A DNA stretch of 64,000 nucleotides, taken from positions 496,001 to 560,000 of the forward strand of contig JAPEIS010000016.1 in NCBI GenBank assembly GCA_029531795.1, written 5' to 3'. Every line of letters begins with the position of its first letter. Within the stretch, counting starts at the first letter, position 1. The notes under the pieces are model-generated. The model worked only from the letters and a program-made list of their open reading frames with translations. It was not told where the DNA came from and ran no database searches. Of the stretch, positions 46,737-56,277 are shown one piece after another. The position numbers and the translations under genes were made by a program. This DNA is from Sclerotinia nivalis. Taxonomy: Eukaryota; Ascomycota; Leotiomycetes; Helotiales; Sclerotiniaceae.

Positions 46737-47781
46737 AGCTTTTTAATCAGATAAGGAACTCAAACTTTAGAAGCTATCTCTCTAGGAAGAAGAGGCATCC
46801 TGGCGAATGGCAGTAAGAGGGGAGAACCTGTGAAGAAGTACATAGTGTTGGCGGCTAAATCTCCCCCTCATTAGACTACCAATCCGAGAACAATAGCAAT
46901 GGATTAGATGGTCTATTTGTGTTGCAACGGTCAGTATTTGATTTGATTGGCGAAATTGCCGGACGAGCTTTAATTTTTCTGGCAAATAATGGGACTTCAT
47001 AAGTATTTTGTCCATTCCAGGATATCAGGACAGAATAGTTTAGGCTAGGGTATATAAATACACCTGTATGGGAAAAGAGTTTGAAATTTGCAACTGTGAT
47101 GTTCACTTTAGTGACCTATTACATTTAGAGGCTAAAATCAGCAGAGTGTACGTATACCGGCCTGCTAATCAAATACTAGAGACCTAAATGTACTCCTGTG
47201 ACTGATTAAATTGTCGTCATCTTGTGATACGTAAACATGTAGATGATTTTGATTCTGAACAACCTGATGAGTTACTAATTCAGCTTTTCTTTGACATGTG
47301 CATTCATCTCCCATCTCAGACGCCGGAATCGTGGGAGGGGGGTTAGGCGAATGGTTACTTTTAGTTCCCCACCTCAAAGAATTATAATCGCGTTTTATTC
47401 CACGTTGCATATGCAAACTTGTATCACGCTTTTAAAATATTCTTACGGTCAAAATATTTTCTCCGTGCATTACTGGATTTAGCCACAGCTTCCTTGATCT
47501 TGTTTGATGACACACCGCATGATTCAAGAAGACTAATCAGCCAAGTCGTCATGCAATTCAAGGACAGTATTTATAATCGGATTAATTCTGTACCGTATCA
47601 GTCTGTATCTGTTCTGATGAAAACTCGCGCATCTACGAGTAAATAAATAAACCAGCCTCCCTCTCCAAAACTTCAAACTCAAACCACTCAAACGCCTATC
47701 ATCGCAAGATTCATTACATACACATTCTGTCTGTTACTAGTTCTTGATCGCAATAATATTTGAGCCAAGATTGCTGTCAAT
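46737..47781. other. Array spacer C-D
   Basis: 1 kb spacer. TACGGT words occur at 47444-47449 and, as ACCGTA, at 47592-47597 (185 bp before D). Otherwise nothing recognisable. Confidence 0.45.
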
Positions 47782-48392
47782 ATGTCTACCTCATTGCGAC
47801 CTGGTACCTTGCACTATGTTCGATTCGGAACTAACGTCACAAATCCATCAGGAAAAGAGCTTCAAGTTATCCTCAATCCCGTGAACAAAGAATGTTATCA
47901 CCGTACGGTAGACTCAGAGAAAAAGTTGTGGATCCAGGCAAATGTCGAAGCACAAATTGAAGTAGACGTATCGGACGGAAAGCAATCCTATTCGAAGATA
48001 ATGTTGCAACGGCTCCTTGCGAAGGCGATGCACTTGAAATCAAGCTATGGCACGAAAGAAACATTCAAGCACAGAAGGGGGCGGAAGTATTAGATCCAAA
48101 GCAACCTGATACGTTTTGTTGTTATGGGCAAGTAGGTACGTGAGGAGGGAAGTACTTTTTGGCAGAGCAATGAGGTTAGGATGCATTAGATTGTGGACTT
48201 TGCCATTATGGTGGACCATTTTTCGTCTTTACTGTACCAGCAAGGGAAAAGAAGGGTTCGATTGTTAATGGGAGAAAAGTTAGAGCTTGTTGGTTTAACA
48301 GATCAAGGAGTGTCACAACAACTACTGGTCTTCAAACATCGGTAATAGATGCCAGAATCAACATTGCTGAGTATGATCTTTGTGAACAGTAG
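47782..48392 (+). pseudogene. Array gene D: two-exon gene with a one-base frameshift
   Basis: The frame starts MSTSLRPGTLHYVRFGTN (N-terminal motif P-G-T-x-H-x-x-R-F) and is coherent to about residue 67 (EVDVSDG). From about 47987 the coherent coding continues one frame over (KAILFEDNVATAPCEG, IKLWHERNIQ, DPKQPDTFCCYGQV). That stretch then splices over a 54-bp intron (48136-48189, GTACGT...TTAG) into CHYGGPFFVFTVPARE and KVRACWFNRSRSVTTTTG, ending at TAG 48390-48392. A single base lost near 47984-47990 would explain everything. So it is either a fresh pseudogene or an assembly error. The putative intact product, about 190 residues and rich in Cys, Trp and Phe, looks globular, unlike B, E and H. 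I recognise no family. Confidence 0.6.
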
Positions 48393-49159
48393 CTGTGATT
48401 GTTCCGTGAGAATTTTGTATAACAAATACTAAAAACTAATTGCCAGTTAAAATGATTCAGAAGTCAAGTTTGCCTATATTCTCATCCAAAAGAAATTAGA
48501 AGCTTTGAAGCAATCGATGTCGCGGAAAACTAGATCGCCTCGTGATCCATAGCAAATTTGGCATGGCTTGTGACTTTTAGTCTCCTAAATGATCATCGCA
48601 GCTAATGATTGTGCAATCGTTACTCCCAAGTCTGCTAGATATTATGCACGTCAGATAGCAATCGCTAACCAAATTATCTTCTACTTATGTTTAACCGCCC
48701 GCCCCCGCCCTAAGCAAAAAATGCAATCTCTAGCTGTTCCAATTCTGTCTGACTCCATGATATACTCCGGAGTTCTATACATCAAAATAGCCATATCAAT
48801 ACGTAGCATGAGCTGAATTTTATTTCTCCACTTCACGCGGCCGCGCAAGGACATCTTTTATGATTCACCAAAAGTGATGGGCGGCACCGTCCACCCAACA
48901 TTAACAACAAAAAGGTGAATTTTTTTTCTGCAAATCTTAGACAGTACTCTACGGCTTAACATTGATGAAGCTGTAATCCTACGGAAAATAAAACTGTCTA
49001 TCTATCCATAGAAGTGTCACAACGGTCATCCTCTAAAAACACGAGCACCACCCATCGCAGCAATACCCAATACAAAAAGGACTTTCATGGGTACCACAAA
49101 TAGAATGAACTTTCAAATACAATCAAACGCTTATCATAATCATCTCTCACAAGGGTATA
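48393..49159. other. Array spacer D-E
   Basis: Spacer with TACGGCTT at 48950-48957, about 205 bp before E; the same eight bases precede gene I. The 75-codon frame at 48589-48816 has no support. Confidence 0.4.
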
Positions 49160-49624
49160 ATGACTAATTCCATCCCTTCATCACCACGCGCACCACATCC
49201 ACCACGCTTTCGAGAAGATGTCATCTCGAAACGGCTTACCTCTGCAGGCGAAAAGTCCATCAAGGCATCAGCAAAGAGATGTCATGACTCTCTGTTGGAG
49301 TTAGCAATGGAGGACTTCAACAAAGAACTCTCAAACGCAGCTAAGAGACTTGGCACGGAAGAGGCGGGTAAGGTTGCTGAAGTAGAAATTACGAATGGCA
49401 TCGCGAAAATTTCAATTTCTACCACTAAGAATACCAAAACCGGACAGCCAGCTCAAATCTCAGAAAATGTTGGGCATCACCCAGTTGACCCGTCACATGA
49501 TAGTTTTGAAGTCGGTAAGGACAGCAAACATCGAACCGTATTAGTTCCTGCGGGTGCTATTTCCTTCGTTAGATCTAGCAAGAAATTACAAGAAGAAGAG
49601 GATTCTTTCTGGAAGGATCCATGA
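49160..49624 (+). CDS. Array gene E: small disordered protein with both family motifs
   Basis: An intronless 154-residue protein. The N-terminus SSPRAPHPPRFREDVISKRL carries the same A-P-H-P-x-R-F-R as B. The C-terminus FVRSSKKLQEEEDSFWKDP matches B with the same F-to-W spacing of 16. Between them lie a basic helix (KSIKASAKRCHDSLLELAME), a short beta-like segment (VAEVEITNGIAKISISTTK) and Ser/His/Asp-rich linker. There is no signal peptide or membrane segment. With B it defines the family; overall identity outside the motifs is low, so the copies are old or fast-evolving. Confidence 0.7.
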   Translation: MTNSIPSSPRAPHPPRFREDVISKRLTSAGEKSIKASAKRCHDSLLELAMEDFNKELSNAAKRLGTEEAGKVAEVEITNGIAKISISTTKNTKTGQPAQISENVGHHPVDPSHDSFEVGKDSKHRTVLVPAGAISFVRSSKKLQEEEDSFWKDP

Positions 49625-50558
49625 TATAAAAACTTAGGTTTGGGATGAACTATCTTGGTTGAATGTTTTGTGCGAAACGATTTCCTTACGCTTTTCGGTC
49701 ATGGTGATTGGGGAAGTAAAGAAAGTACGGAGGAAAGATATCGACTGTTTACGATCATTTCGGTGTCATAATAAATTTCTTATGAAGTTCTGGTTCTGAG
49801 CAGATGACGGTTGAGCCTCAAATATCTTAGGTGATTATTCATCGAAAATCTGCGCCAATCACATGGGGTATATAAAACTTGTTGTAGAACACAGTCTATG
49901 CTAAAGATATTTGTATATCTAATCACTCGGTATAGATATTACTACGTTTGTAATATTAATAGCTCTGAATCATACAAAAAGTATAAAGTGTCGGATCTCG
50001 ATAGTGCCCTAAAAAGCATGAAAGTCATGCATGGTGCAGGAGGCAAGCATATCAAAAGCAAACCAAATACTGCCTGCAGGATATTACTAAGTAACTCCTT
50101 AGAAATGGCAGTGTGTAAATATCTCTCAATGAGAATGTTGCGGGAACGGGGCGGGTATTAATGAGATGATTCCCCCTCTTTTTAACACTAAAACGATTTT
50201 CCTTGTAGCGAAACCGAAGCTGGAACAACCTGCCGGAAGTAACATTGAGTTGCCTGTATATTAGCTCATGCATCCTCAACCCCCTAGTTCTCTTCTGTAT
50301 ATCCAATAATTGACGTGTCAGAAAAATTAGAAATGGAAGCTTGAAGAACCTTCCTTAACTATTGCAGTATCAACTGTACCGTAGTGGAAGATAACGTAGC
50401 ATAAATTGAATTGACATTCAGTTTTTGGAAACTATTTCAAAATTGCATAACCGCAAACCTTTTAAGTCAACATTAGTCCATTTCTTCACATTAATCCACG
50501 TCGACACCCACCAAAATCTTTAAGATCTTCGCTACTTTCAGCAACCAAAGAGTCTAAA
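49625..50558. other. Array spacer E-F
   Basis: Spacer carrying GTACCGTA at 50377-50384, 175 bp before F. No gene; the frame 49898-50161 is unsupported. Confidence 0.4.
50377..50384. promoter_or_regulatory. Candidate shared upstream element, gene F copy
   Basis: GTACCGTA contains the ACCGTA (reverse TACGGT) core seen before B, C, D, G and H; 175 bp from the ATG. Low confidence alone. Confidence 0.25.
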
Positions 50559-51198
50559 ATGACATTTGAACAAACGCCTGATCAAAAGGACCAAACGGCA
50601 GCAAAAATAGCAGCTAACAATAAAACCTTCCACCAAAACTCACTCGAGACATCTCCGCAATCATTACAGACATCTCTGTCGAATACGCTCACAAGCATCA
50701 AATCGCCAAAAGTTTGGACAGAGGATAATAAGTCAAGCGGTAAGCAACCTCCTGTGTCTACAGACATTGGCGTGGATCCCTTCTAACACGATTAATTCAG
50801 CGGGCAGTTATACCTTCGGACCCTCTGACCCAAACGCACGATTTTGGGCAGTGCTTGCCATCTCCCGTCGAAACCGTTCTACTAGAAAATCAAGAAGGGC
50901 GATTGAAGGGAACGAACATGCAAATACACCAAGTGCTGAGCTAGAGAAAAATCTTGCAGAAAATGAAGTAAAGAATGCCAAATTAGTTGGTAGTCTACTC
51001 TTAGCGGGCACATCCGGCAAAACTAGACTTCGAAGCGAGGGAACAAATATGCCAGAATCTGAATCTCAAAAGGCCTTTTTTCGCCGTAAACTGGTTACGA
51101 TTGTCGGGATATTTGAACTATTTGTGGCGAGCTGTACAAAGCTTTGTGAAATCCTTAGTGCAGGAAACCGGCACAAGGGATCTTCTCAAGTTACATAG
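50559..51198 (+). CDS. Array gene F: two-exon small protein
   Basis: Exon 1 (50559-50739) and exon 2 (50801-51198) flank a 61-bp intron (GTAAGC...TTCTAAC...TTCAG) whose splicing joins KSSG-type linker to AGSYTFGPSDPNARFW. The product is 192 residues. The N-terminus is Gln/Ser/Thr-rich and disordered. The exon-2 start contains a DPNARFWAVLA segment. Near the end, ESESQKAFFRRKL resembles the D-E-E-R-D-F-W-S-G-K-L terminus of gene H, but the protein continues for about 30 residues with a hydrophobic VTIVGIFELFVASCTKL. The hydrophobic tail could be a membrane anchor, or result from loss of an older stop. Membership in the array family is inferred from position and this weak motif. Confidence 0.62.
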
Positions 51199-51257
51199 CT
51201 TCTAGGTCACGTAACATGATTCCATTGTCTTTTAATTATTTCACCTGACGGAAAAAT

Positions 51258-51556
51258 CAAGATATTGTGAAAGAGGTAGGTCGAGATATATGTGTCCCGA
51301 TAGTACCCTGCGAGGGGGAATAGGATACGAATTGATCAGACTATATTGTATAAATTTCGAATAGTAGAATTAATGTAAATAACAATGGGTTGGGGTTGTA
51401 TATAGTGGATATGCAAAAAGACTAATGAAAACGATTGATTATTCTAGAAGGGAAGGCGAAGTTTTCTTTTTATATTTAACTACGAAGGATTATGTGATTT
51501 AATGCTTATGAACTAGCTATGTATGTGGCCCTAGCAATCCAACTTCCTCACAATAT
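51258..51556 (+). repeat. 300-bp dispersed duplication, copy 1 (decayed gene end)
   Basis: Matches 59672-59973 at high identity over its whole length, from CAAGATATTGTGAAAGAGGT to CTCACAATAT. In copy 2 the first 108 bases are the end of an open frame (59540-59779). In this copy the same reading frame reads DIVKEVGRDICVPIVPCEGE and then meets TAG where copy 2 has TGG, and a missing base shifts the rest. So this is a dead fragment. It begins 60 bp behind gene F. Confidence 0.75.
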
Positions 51557-52167
51557 GTGCTTTGAGAGATGAGCGAGGACTTTGCCGATATATACGGGCG
51601 GTAAATATGTATATATATATGGAGATCAAATGGTTCCGGGCCACCAAGGCTGGATGCCCGCATATCGATAGTTCTAGTGGGTAATCTAATTGGGCATTAA
51701 TGCTGAGGATATCGAGGGAACTTCCAAGCCAGAATTCCAGAAAGTAAAGGGTACCAAAAATACGACTCGGGGAAAAGGCTATTGCAAATGCCAGTTTTTG
51801 AGCTTTCGGCGATGGAAGAGGCGCTTTGGACTGTGGTGTATACAGATTCAAACCATGTAAACTTTGATCAAATCCGAAGTTTTTAATAAAATAATAGAAA
51901 AGGCTTTTCTACTCAAGTGTATAACTGTAATTAACTGTGTCTGTAAATTACAATTAGCTCTATATAAACTACCAGAATGAGCAAATCATCAAAAACCCCT
52001 CTTCTGGTATAGATGTGAGCATGTATCCAAACCTAGACCTCGCTTCCCAGGATTCTCGAACATAACACAGTTGTAGAATCCCGTATATACATATAGACTG
52101 CTAAAATTGTCTCCTAGCTTTTTCAACATCGAGATAACTCTGGAAATTTTCAGGTATTTTCTCCGAA

Positions 52168-52173
52168 TACGGT
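52168..52173 (+). promoter_or_regulatory. Candidate shared upstream element, gene G copy, displaced by the MITE
   Basis: TACGGT within CCGAATACGGTA. Its distance to the G start is normal for the array only if the MITE is removed (see the MITE entry). Confidence 0.3.
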
Positions 52174-52406
52174 AGAATTGACTTTATTCTTGTTCATATA
52201 CTCGCGCAGATAGCTAACTTTATCAGTCTTTCTCATAACGCTAATTGTGGTCGTGCCTTCGACGGAGATTATATATAATTGCAATTATTCTATTTCTTGC
52301 AATTATATTCATACTCTATCTCTATCACGAAACAAGTAATAATCAACCTTATTAATCAAATACCAAATAACAACCAAACCTATCCGTTGAACTCTTCCTC
52401 ATTGTA

Positions 52407-52927
52407 AGAGTTCTGGACCGGACTCACCGCACACTAAACGAAATCACATCAAAAATGACGATTTTTCACCTTTTTAGATCTTTATTATATATATATGAAA
52501 TATTAAGATAATTTATCAAATTTTATATTTATAAAAAGATAATTAATCAAGATTTAATAAAAATTGAACAAAATATTTTTATTTATTTTTGTTACGAAGT
52601 TATATATATTCGAAATCAAAGAAATGAAAAAGTTCAAAAAAATCGCTTATTTTATATAGGGAAAATATGAAAAAAACGTTATATGATGAAAATTTTGAAA
52701 ATTTTCAACTTTAAATACTTATAATTTCTAATCAAAAATTACTAAAAATAAAATATATAATTTTCTGAAATGTTTTTATAATTAATTATTATATTCTAAA
52801 ATTTCAATTGATTCCATTTAATATTGAGAAAGTTATTTGATATTTAATTTTATATGAGAAAATATGGTTTTTGTAGGGATTCTGTCACGAATTCGAATGG
52901 TGTGCGGTAAGTAGATTTCAGAACTCT
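52407..52927. mobile_element. 521-bp AT-rich MITE with TA target-site duplication
   Basis: The ends AGAGTTCTG (52407-52415) and CAGAACTCT (52919-52927) are perfect inverted repeats and are flanked on both sides by TA. Inside them a second matched pair, ACCGCACAC (52426-52434) and GTGTGCGGT (52900-52908), lies at comparable depth, so the terminal inverted repeat is about 28 bp and imperfect. The interior is extremely A/T-rich and has no open frame. TA duplication and size point to a Tc1/mariner- or pogo-type non-autonomous element. It lies just before the first ATG of gene G. A similar end sequence occurs at 2749-2765. Confidence 0.8.
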
Positions 52928-52931
52928 TAGC

Positions 52932-53474
52932 ATGTTAACAATGGACACTCAAAAGGTTGATGCTATAACTGGTAGCACGCCATCAAATATGACAAAAGGC
53001 GCAAAAGACAAGACGACTCCCTGCTGCGATGGATTCAAGACACCTTCACCTAAGCCCATGGCATTTTTGCCTGGAACGCCACACCCGAGGCGAGTTCTAC
53101 GTCCGGAAGAGAGACAGGGAACTGAGCCCCCTTCACCAACACCTGATGGCAGTCGCAGAAACCATCATAATAGAGACAGTCTAGCTACTACTAAAACTGC
53201 ATCTCACAACCTCGAAGAAAGAATATCCAACTAGCACGATATACATAGGTAATATTGGAAATTGATTGACGAGGCTTATTTTCGACATGACGAAACCAGG
53301 GAAAATGAACCGATGCCAGGCATTCAACCTCATGGCACTTCAACAACATCTACGTCAATCATCGCTCAGCAGAGAGGTCACATCACGTCAAATGGTACAA
53401 ATGCATCAGATTCTGAGGAGCCTTTTTGCCAGATGAGCAAGGCAGAGCGGAGTCAAGAAGCATCCTTTCGGTAA
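52932..53474 (+). pseudogene. Array gene G: two in-frame stops, MITE in its promoter
   Basis: The frame from ATG 52932 (or the nearby ATG 52941) encodes about 100 residues including FLPGTPHPRRVLRPE, the N-terminal motif. It then meets TAG (53232-53234) and TAA (53250-53252). The same frame continues open for about 74 more codons and ends with FCQMSKAERSQEASFR, whose F-to-last-residue spacing of 16 is that of the C-terminal motif, with Arg (CGG) replacing Trp (TGG). This is best explained as a full-length array member disabled by nonsense changes. A truncated 100-residue product may still be made. No splice pair bypasses the first stop. Confidence 0.62.
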
Positions 53475-54548
53475 GCGAGAACCAAGGGGTATGGGTGGCA
53501 GTAGACATATGTAGTTCTTAAAATGAGGAAAAAATGGGGGTATGCTTCTTTGAGTCTTTCAAGACAACCATAAATAATATCAGGACTGGGTGAAGAGTTT
53601 CAGTATGAGTAGAAATTCGGTCGCATGCTGGAGAAGCAGTGGATGAAAATGTCAGTTCTCAGGACACACAATAATGCAATAGTCATGGATTTTTACAGGT
53701 CTCAACGTATTTTCGGCTGGTAAATGAATGATTCTGGGGTTTCTTTTTTCTTTTGCAATGTATTTTTATAGGGACTAAGAGCGCAAAGTAATCTAAGGCA
53801 AAGGTTTACTACTGCAATAATACTGAAAACACCGGCAAATTATGAATATAATAACACAGGCAGAAGCTGTTAAAAAGCACCTGTTTGATTTTGAAGAACT
53901 GAATCGCATTGCGACTAGCCATATGCTCGTTCTCGGAAGCTTCACGGGCGCGGAAATCGAGATAGTCTTGCAGGAGTCCAAACTTTTGTATGCAAGGAAT
54001 AGTTATTTGTAATTTTCAACTAATTGAATCTTCTTCCATTATCTTGACTTGAAATTTTTGAATTTGCAGTGAAAATGCAGATCATCAGTAACACGTAAAA
54101 TTATGAAATTTACTTTCCGCTTCATGATTTGAGCCGCATTGCACTATCTGCCAATTCTTTCTCGCGCACAGAATTTTCACATAACTTCTAGTGTAACATA
54201 TATGAATAGACAAAAATTAATAAACCCGCAGAAAATAGAAACGTCACTACGCCGTTTTCAAGGTTCGTAGAATGCGTTCCAAGAACACGCGCGCATAGCC
54301 GTGACCGTACTGTATGATAGCCTCTGTCCATATAATGACTGGAATGGTCCCTCTGCTTCAACCAGTCTCCATTGCAATATCTTCTTCAATAAATCTTTCC
54401 ACCAATAAATCTCCGTCAATAAAACTTTATCAACACTTTTCATCGGCACGTCTTAATCCGCACATCTTAACCTTGAAACACAAGGTGATCGAATTATTCG
54501 CACTGATCGCATTCTACTTGAGACAAAATCCAAGCAGAGATAGCAATC
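53475..54548. other. Array spacer G-H
   Basis: 1.1 kb spacer ending with the promoter of H, including GTGACCGTAC at 54301-54310. Nothing else recognisable. Confidence 0.45.
54301..54310 (-). promoter_or_regulatory. Candidate shared upstream element, gene H copy
   Basis: GTGACCGTAC is the exact reverse complement of the GTACGGTCAC found upstream of gene C. Both end about 240 bp from their ATG. Ten shared bases at the same distance make this pair the strongest evidence for the element. Confidence 0.45.
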
Positions 54549-55202
54549 ATGAATAATACCAAGAAAATGGTAACCGCTGATTCGGAGCCATCATCCAAAA
54601 ACACAGGCAACCAAGTCGCATCGCAAAGCAAGGATCCCGGAACACCCCCAAGAACTCCTCCCAATACACGCGTGATATCCCCACCAGGAGCTCCACGTCA
54701 ACGGAAAGTTCGTCCAGAAGCAATGTGGACACCAGATGAAAAACCATCAACTTCACGTCGTGCAAAAATAATCCCAGATAGCAGATTAATCGCCTCGGTA
54801 GCACACCGCGAACATGCCCGTAGAAGCGATTCACGTTCCACGTCACCTCATCGCCGTCCATTGAGTTCGCATCGAACACGATCACCATCCAATGTCCATC
54901 ATAGAAGCAGAACATTCACTGAAGCAACATTCGGACCTTTATTAGACAACTCTGGTAATCACAGTGTTGCAACTCGTCCTAGCCAGCCTGAGTCCCATTA
55001 CGAGGTCGGTGCTGGATATTTTAATATGCTCCCCCTACCAGAATCAGCTCCAAGTAGGAAAATCAGTGAAATCATATCGTCAGAACTTCCGGACGACCAG
55101 AAAGTTGGAAAAATATTGAGAGGGAGCGATGCCAATGCGATGTTTCACACGGAAGAAGGAAACAGTGATGAAGAACGTGACTTCTGGTCGGGAAAACTTT
55201 GA
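54549..55202 (+). CDS. Array gene H: Pro/Ser/Arg-rich disordered protein, family member
   Basis: An intronless 217-residue protein, the largest intact array member. The N-terminal part is Pro/Ser/Thr-rich with PPGAPRQRKVRPEAMWTPDE, a diverged form of the N-terminal motif most like that of G (PGTPHPRRVLRPEE). The middle is Arg/Ser/His-rich (HRRPLSSHRTRSPSNVHHRS), reminiscent of low-complexity nuclear proteins. The end, FHTEEGNSDEERDFWSGKL, has the C-terminal motif with F and W 15 positions apart. No domain, signal peptide or membrane helix. The function is unknown; the charge pattern and terminal motif suggest a partner-binding adaptor. Confidence 0.7.
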   Translation: MNNTKKMVTADSEPSSKNTGNQVASQSKDPGTPPRTPPNTRVISPPGAPRQRKVRPEAMWTPDEKPSTSRRAKIIPDSRLIASVAHREHARRSDSRSTSPHRRPLSSHRTRSPSNVHHRSRTFTEATFGPLLDNSGNHSVATRPSQPESHYEVGAGYFNMLPLPESAPSRKISEIISSELPDDQKVGKILRGSDANAMFHTEEGNSDEERDFWSGKL

Positions 55203-56277
55203 AGAACTGGATGGCTCTAATGTATCAGAACGAACGATGTCTCTGAAAACATTTGCAGGTAAGTTAAAGATTGTAGAAGGGTCGCGAGTGATAGGATAGC
55301 TCTATTTCCTAGAAAAGACTACCATAATGAGCGGAATCATGTGGTCATGCCACACAAGGCTTTCCATTACTTCTGGGAGATGTGGGGTAGCAGTCATAAC
55401 GGGTTCGGTTTCTTTTGGGCATTTTCGAGTAGCAGAAATTTTTATGCCGTGTCTGATTTTCTTTTGGGTGGATATTATTTTGCTCTGGGAATGGGTGGTC
55501 GGATACTGCGGGGTGGAGCGCGATTTTCAGATTCCGCTAGTATCTTCCAGAATATTAGCGGAATTCCGGTATGATTGGTACGAATCGGGCATGGGCGGCG
55601 TAGCGGAATGTCCAGTCCTGGAACTTTCAGAGGAATATTATTTGCTGGAATTGCAATGGCGTGGGAGGGCGGGTATTACACAGCAGTATTCAATTCAATT
55701 TTCCACTCAACTAATCTTAAGGTTATATGACTTCAAACTTTTGCCGGTGTGACATTAGGACTTTATTCTACCTTCACAAACTTAATACCAAAGGTTCATG
55801 GCCCGACTGGGAGCATTCAATAAAATGTGAAATTACTGACACAAAAAAGTCTTTATACTCTCCTCCAAGTAGCCATCACTATAAATCGCAACAAGTTTAC
55901 CCAAATTTCACTGAAATTTTCGAACGTTGTGCAGTGACAAATCGACAGCATGTCTACACTTTTACTCCTCAAGATTCCTTCCGATAAATTCACTCGAAAC
56001 ATCATTAAAACGTTAAATGCAGATTACAATGAAACATTGAATCTATAATAGGAATGGATAATGCAGCAATACGGCTTTCAGCAAAGAACACGATGCCATG
56101 TCTTTCTCTTGCAGCTACAAGGCTCTTGCAAATTCCTTCAAATCTACAAAAAAAGATCAAGTCTCTCGACCACAGATTCCTTATAACTAAATCCCGTGTA
56201 TTATCAAATTCAACCCTTTCAACGCTCGACAAGTCAGCTTCCGCAAATTGTTATTTAACACATAGTACTTCGTATCA
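55203..56277. other. Array spacer H-I
   Basis: 1.1 kb. A 141-codon plus-strand frame at 55327-55752 is present but looks random (no start context, hydrophobic mixture). TACGGCTT at 56070-56077 lies about 204 bp before I. Confidence 0.45.

Larger units (their letters stand above)
51199..52404. other. Array spacer F-G (before the MITE)
   Basis: Contains the 51258-51556 copy of a 300-bp duplication and, at 52168-52173, TACGGT. After subtracting the MITE (521 bp plus the TA duplication), that element lies about 236 bp before the gene G start. Confidence 0.5.

Noticed and set aside
53235..53298. A 50-bp intron in gene G that might bypass the stops
   Set aside because: The GTAATA...CCAG pair near 53249-53298 removes only the second stop. 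The TAG at 53232 stays in the exon, so splicing does not rescue the frame.
55327..55752. Plus-strand 141-codon frame between array genes H and I
   Set aside because: Neither family motif is present, the starting region is out of phase with any leader, and amino-acid composition is random-like. Considered as an extra array member and dropped.
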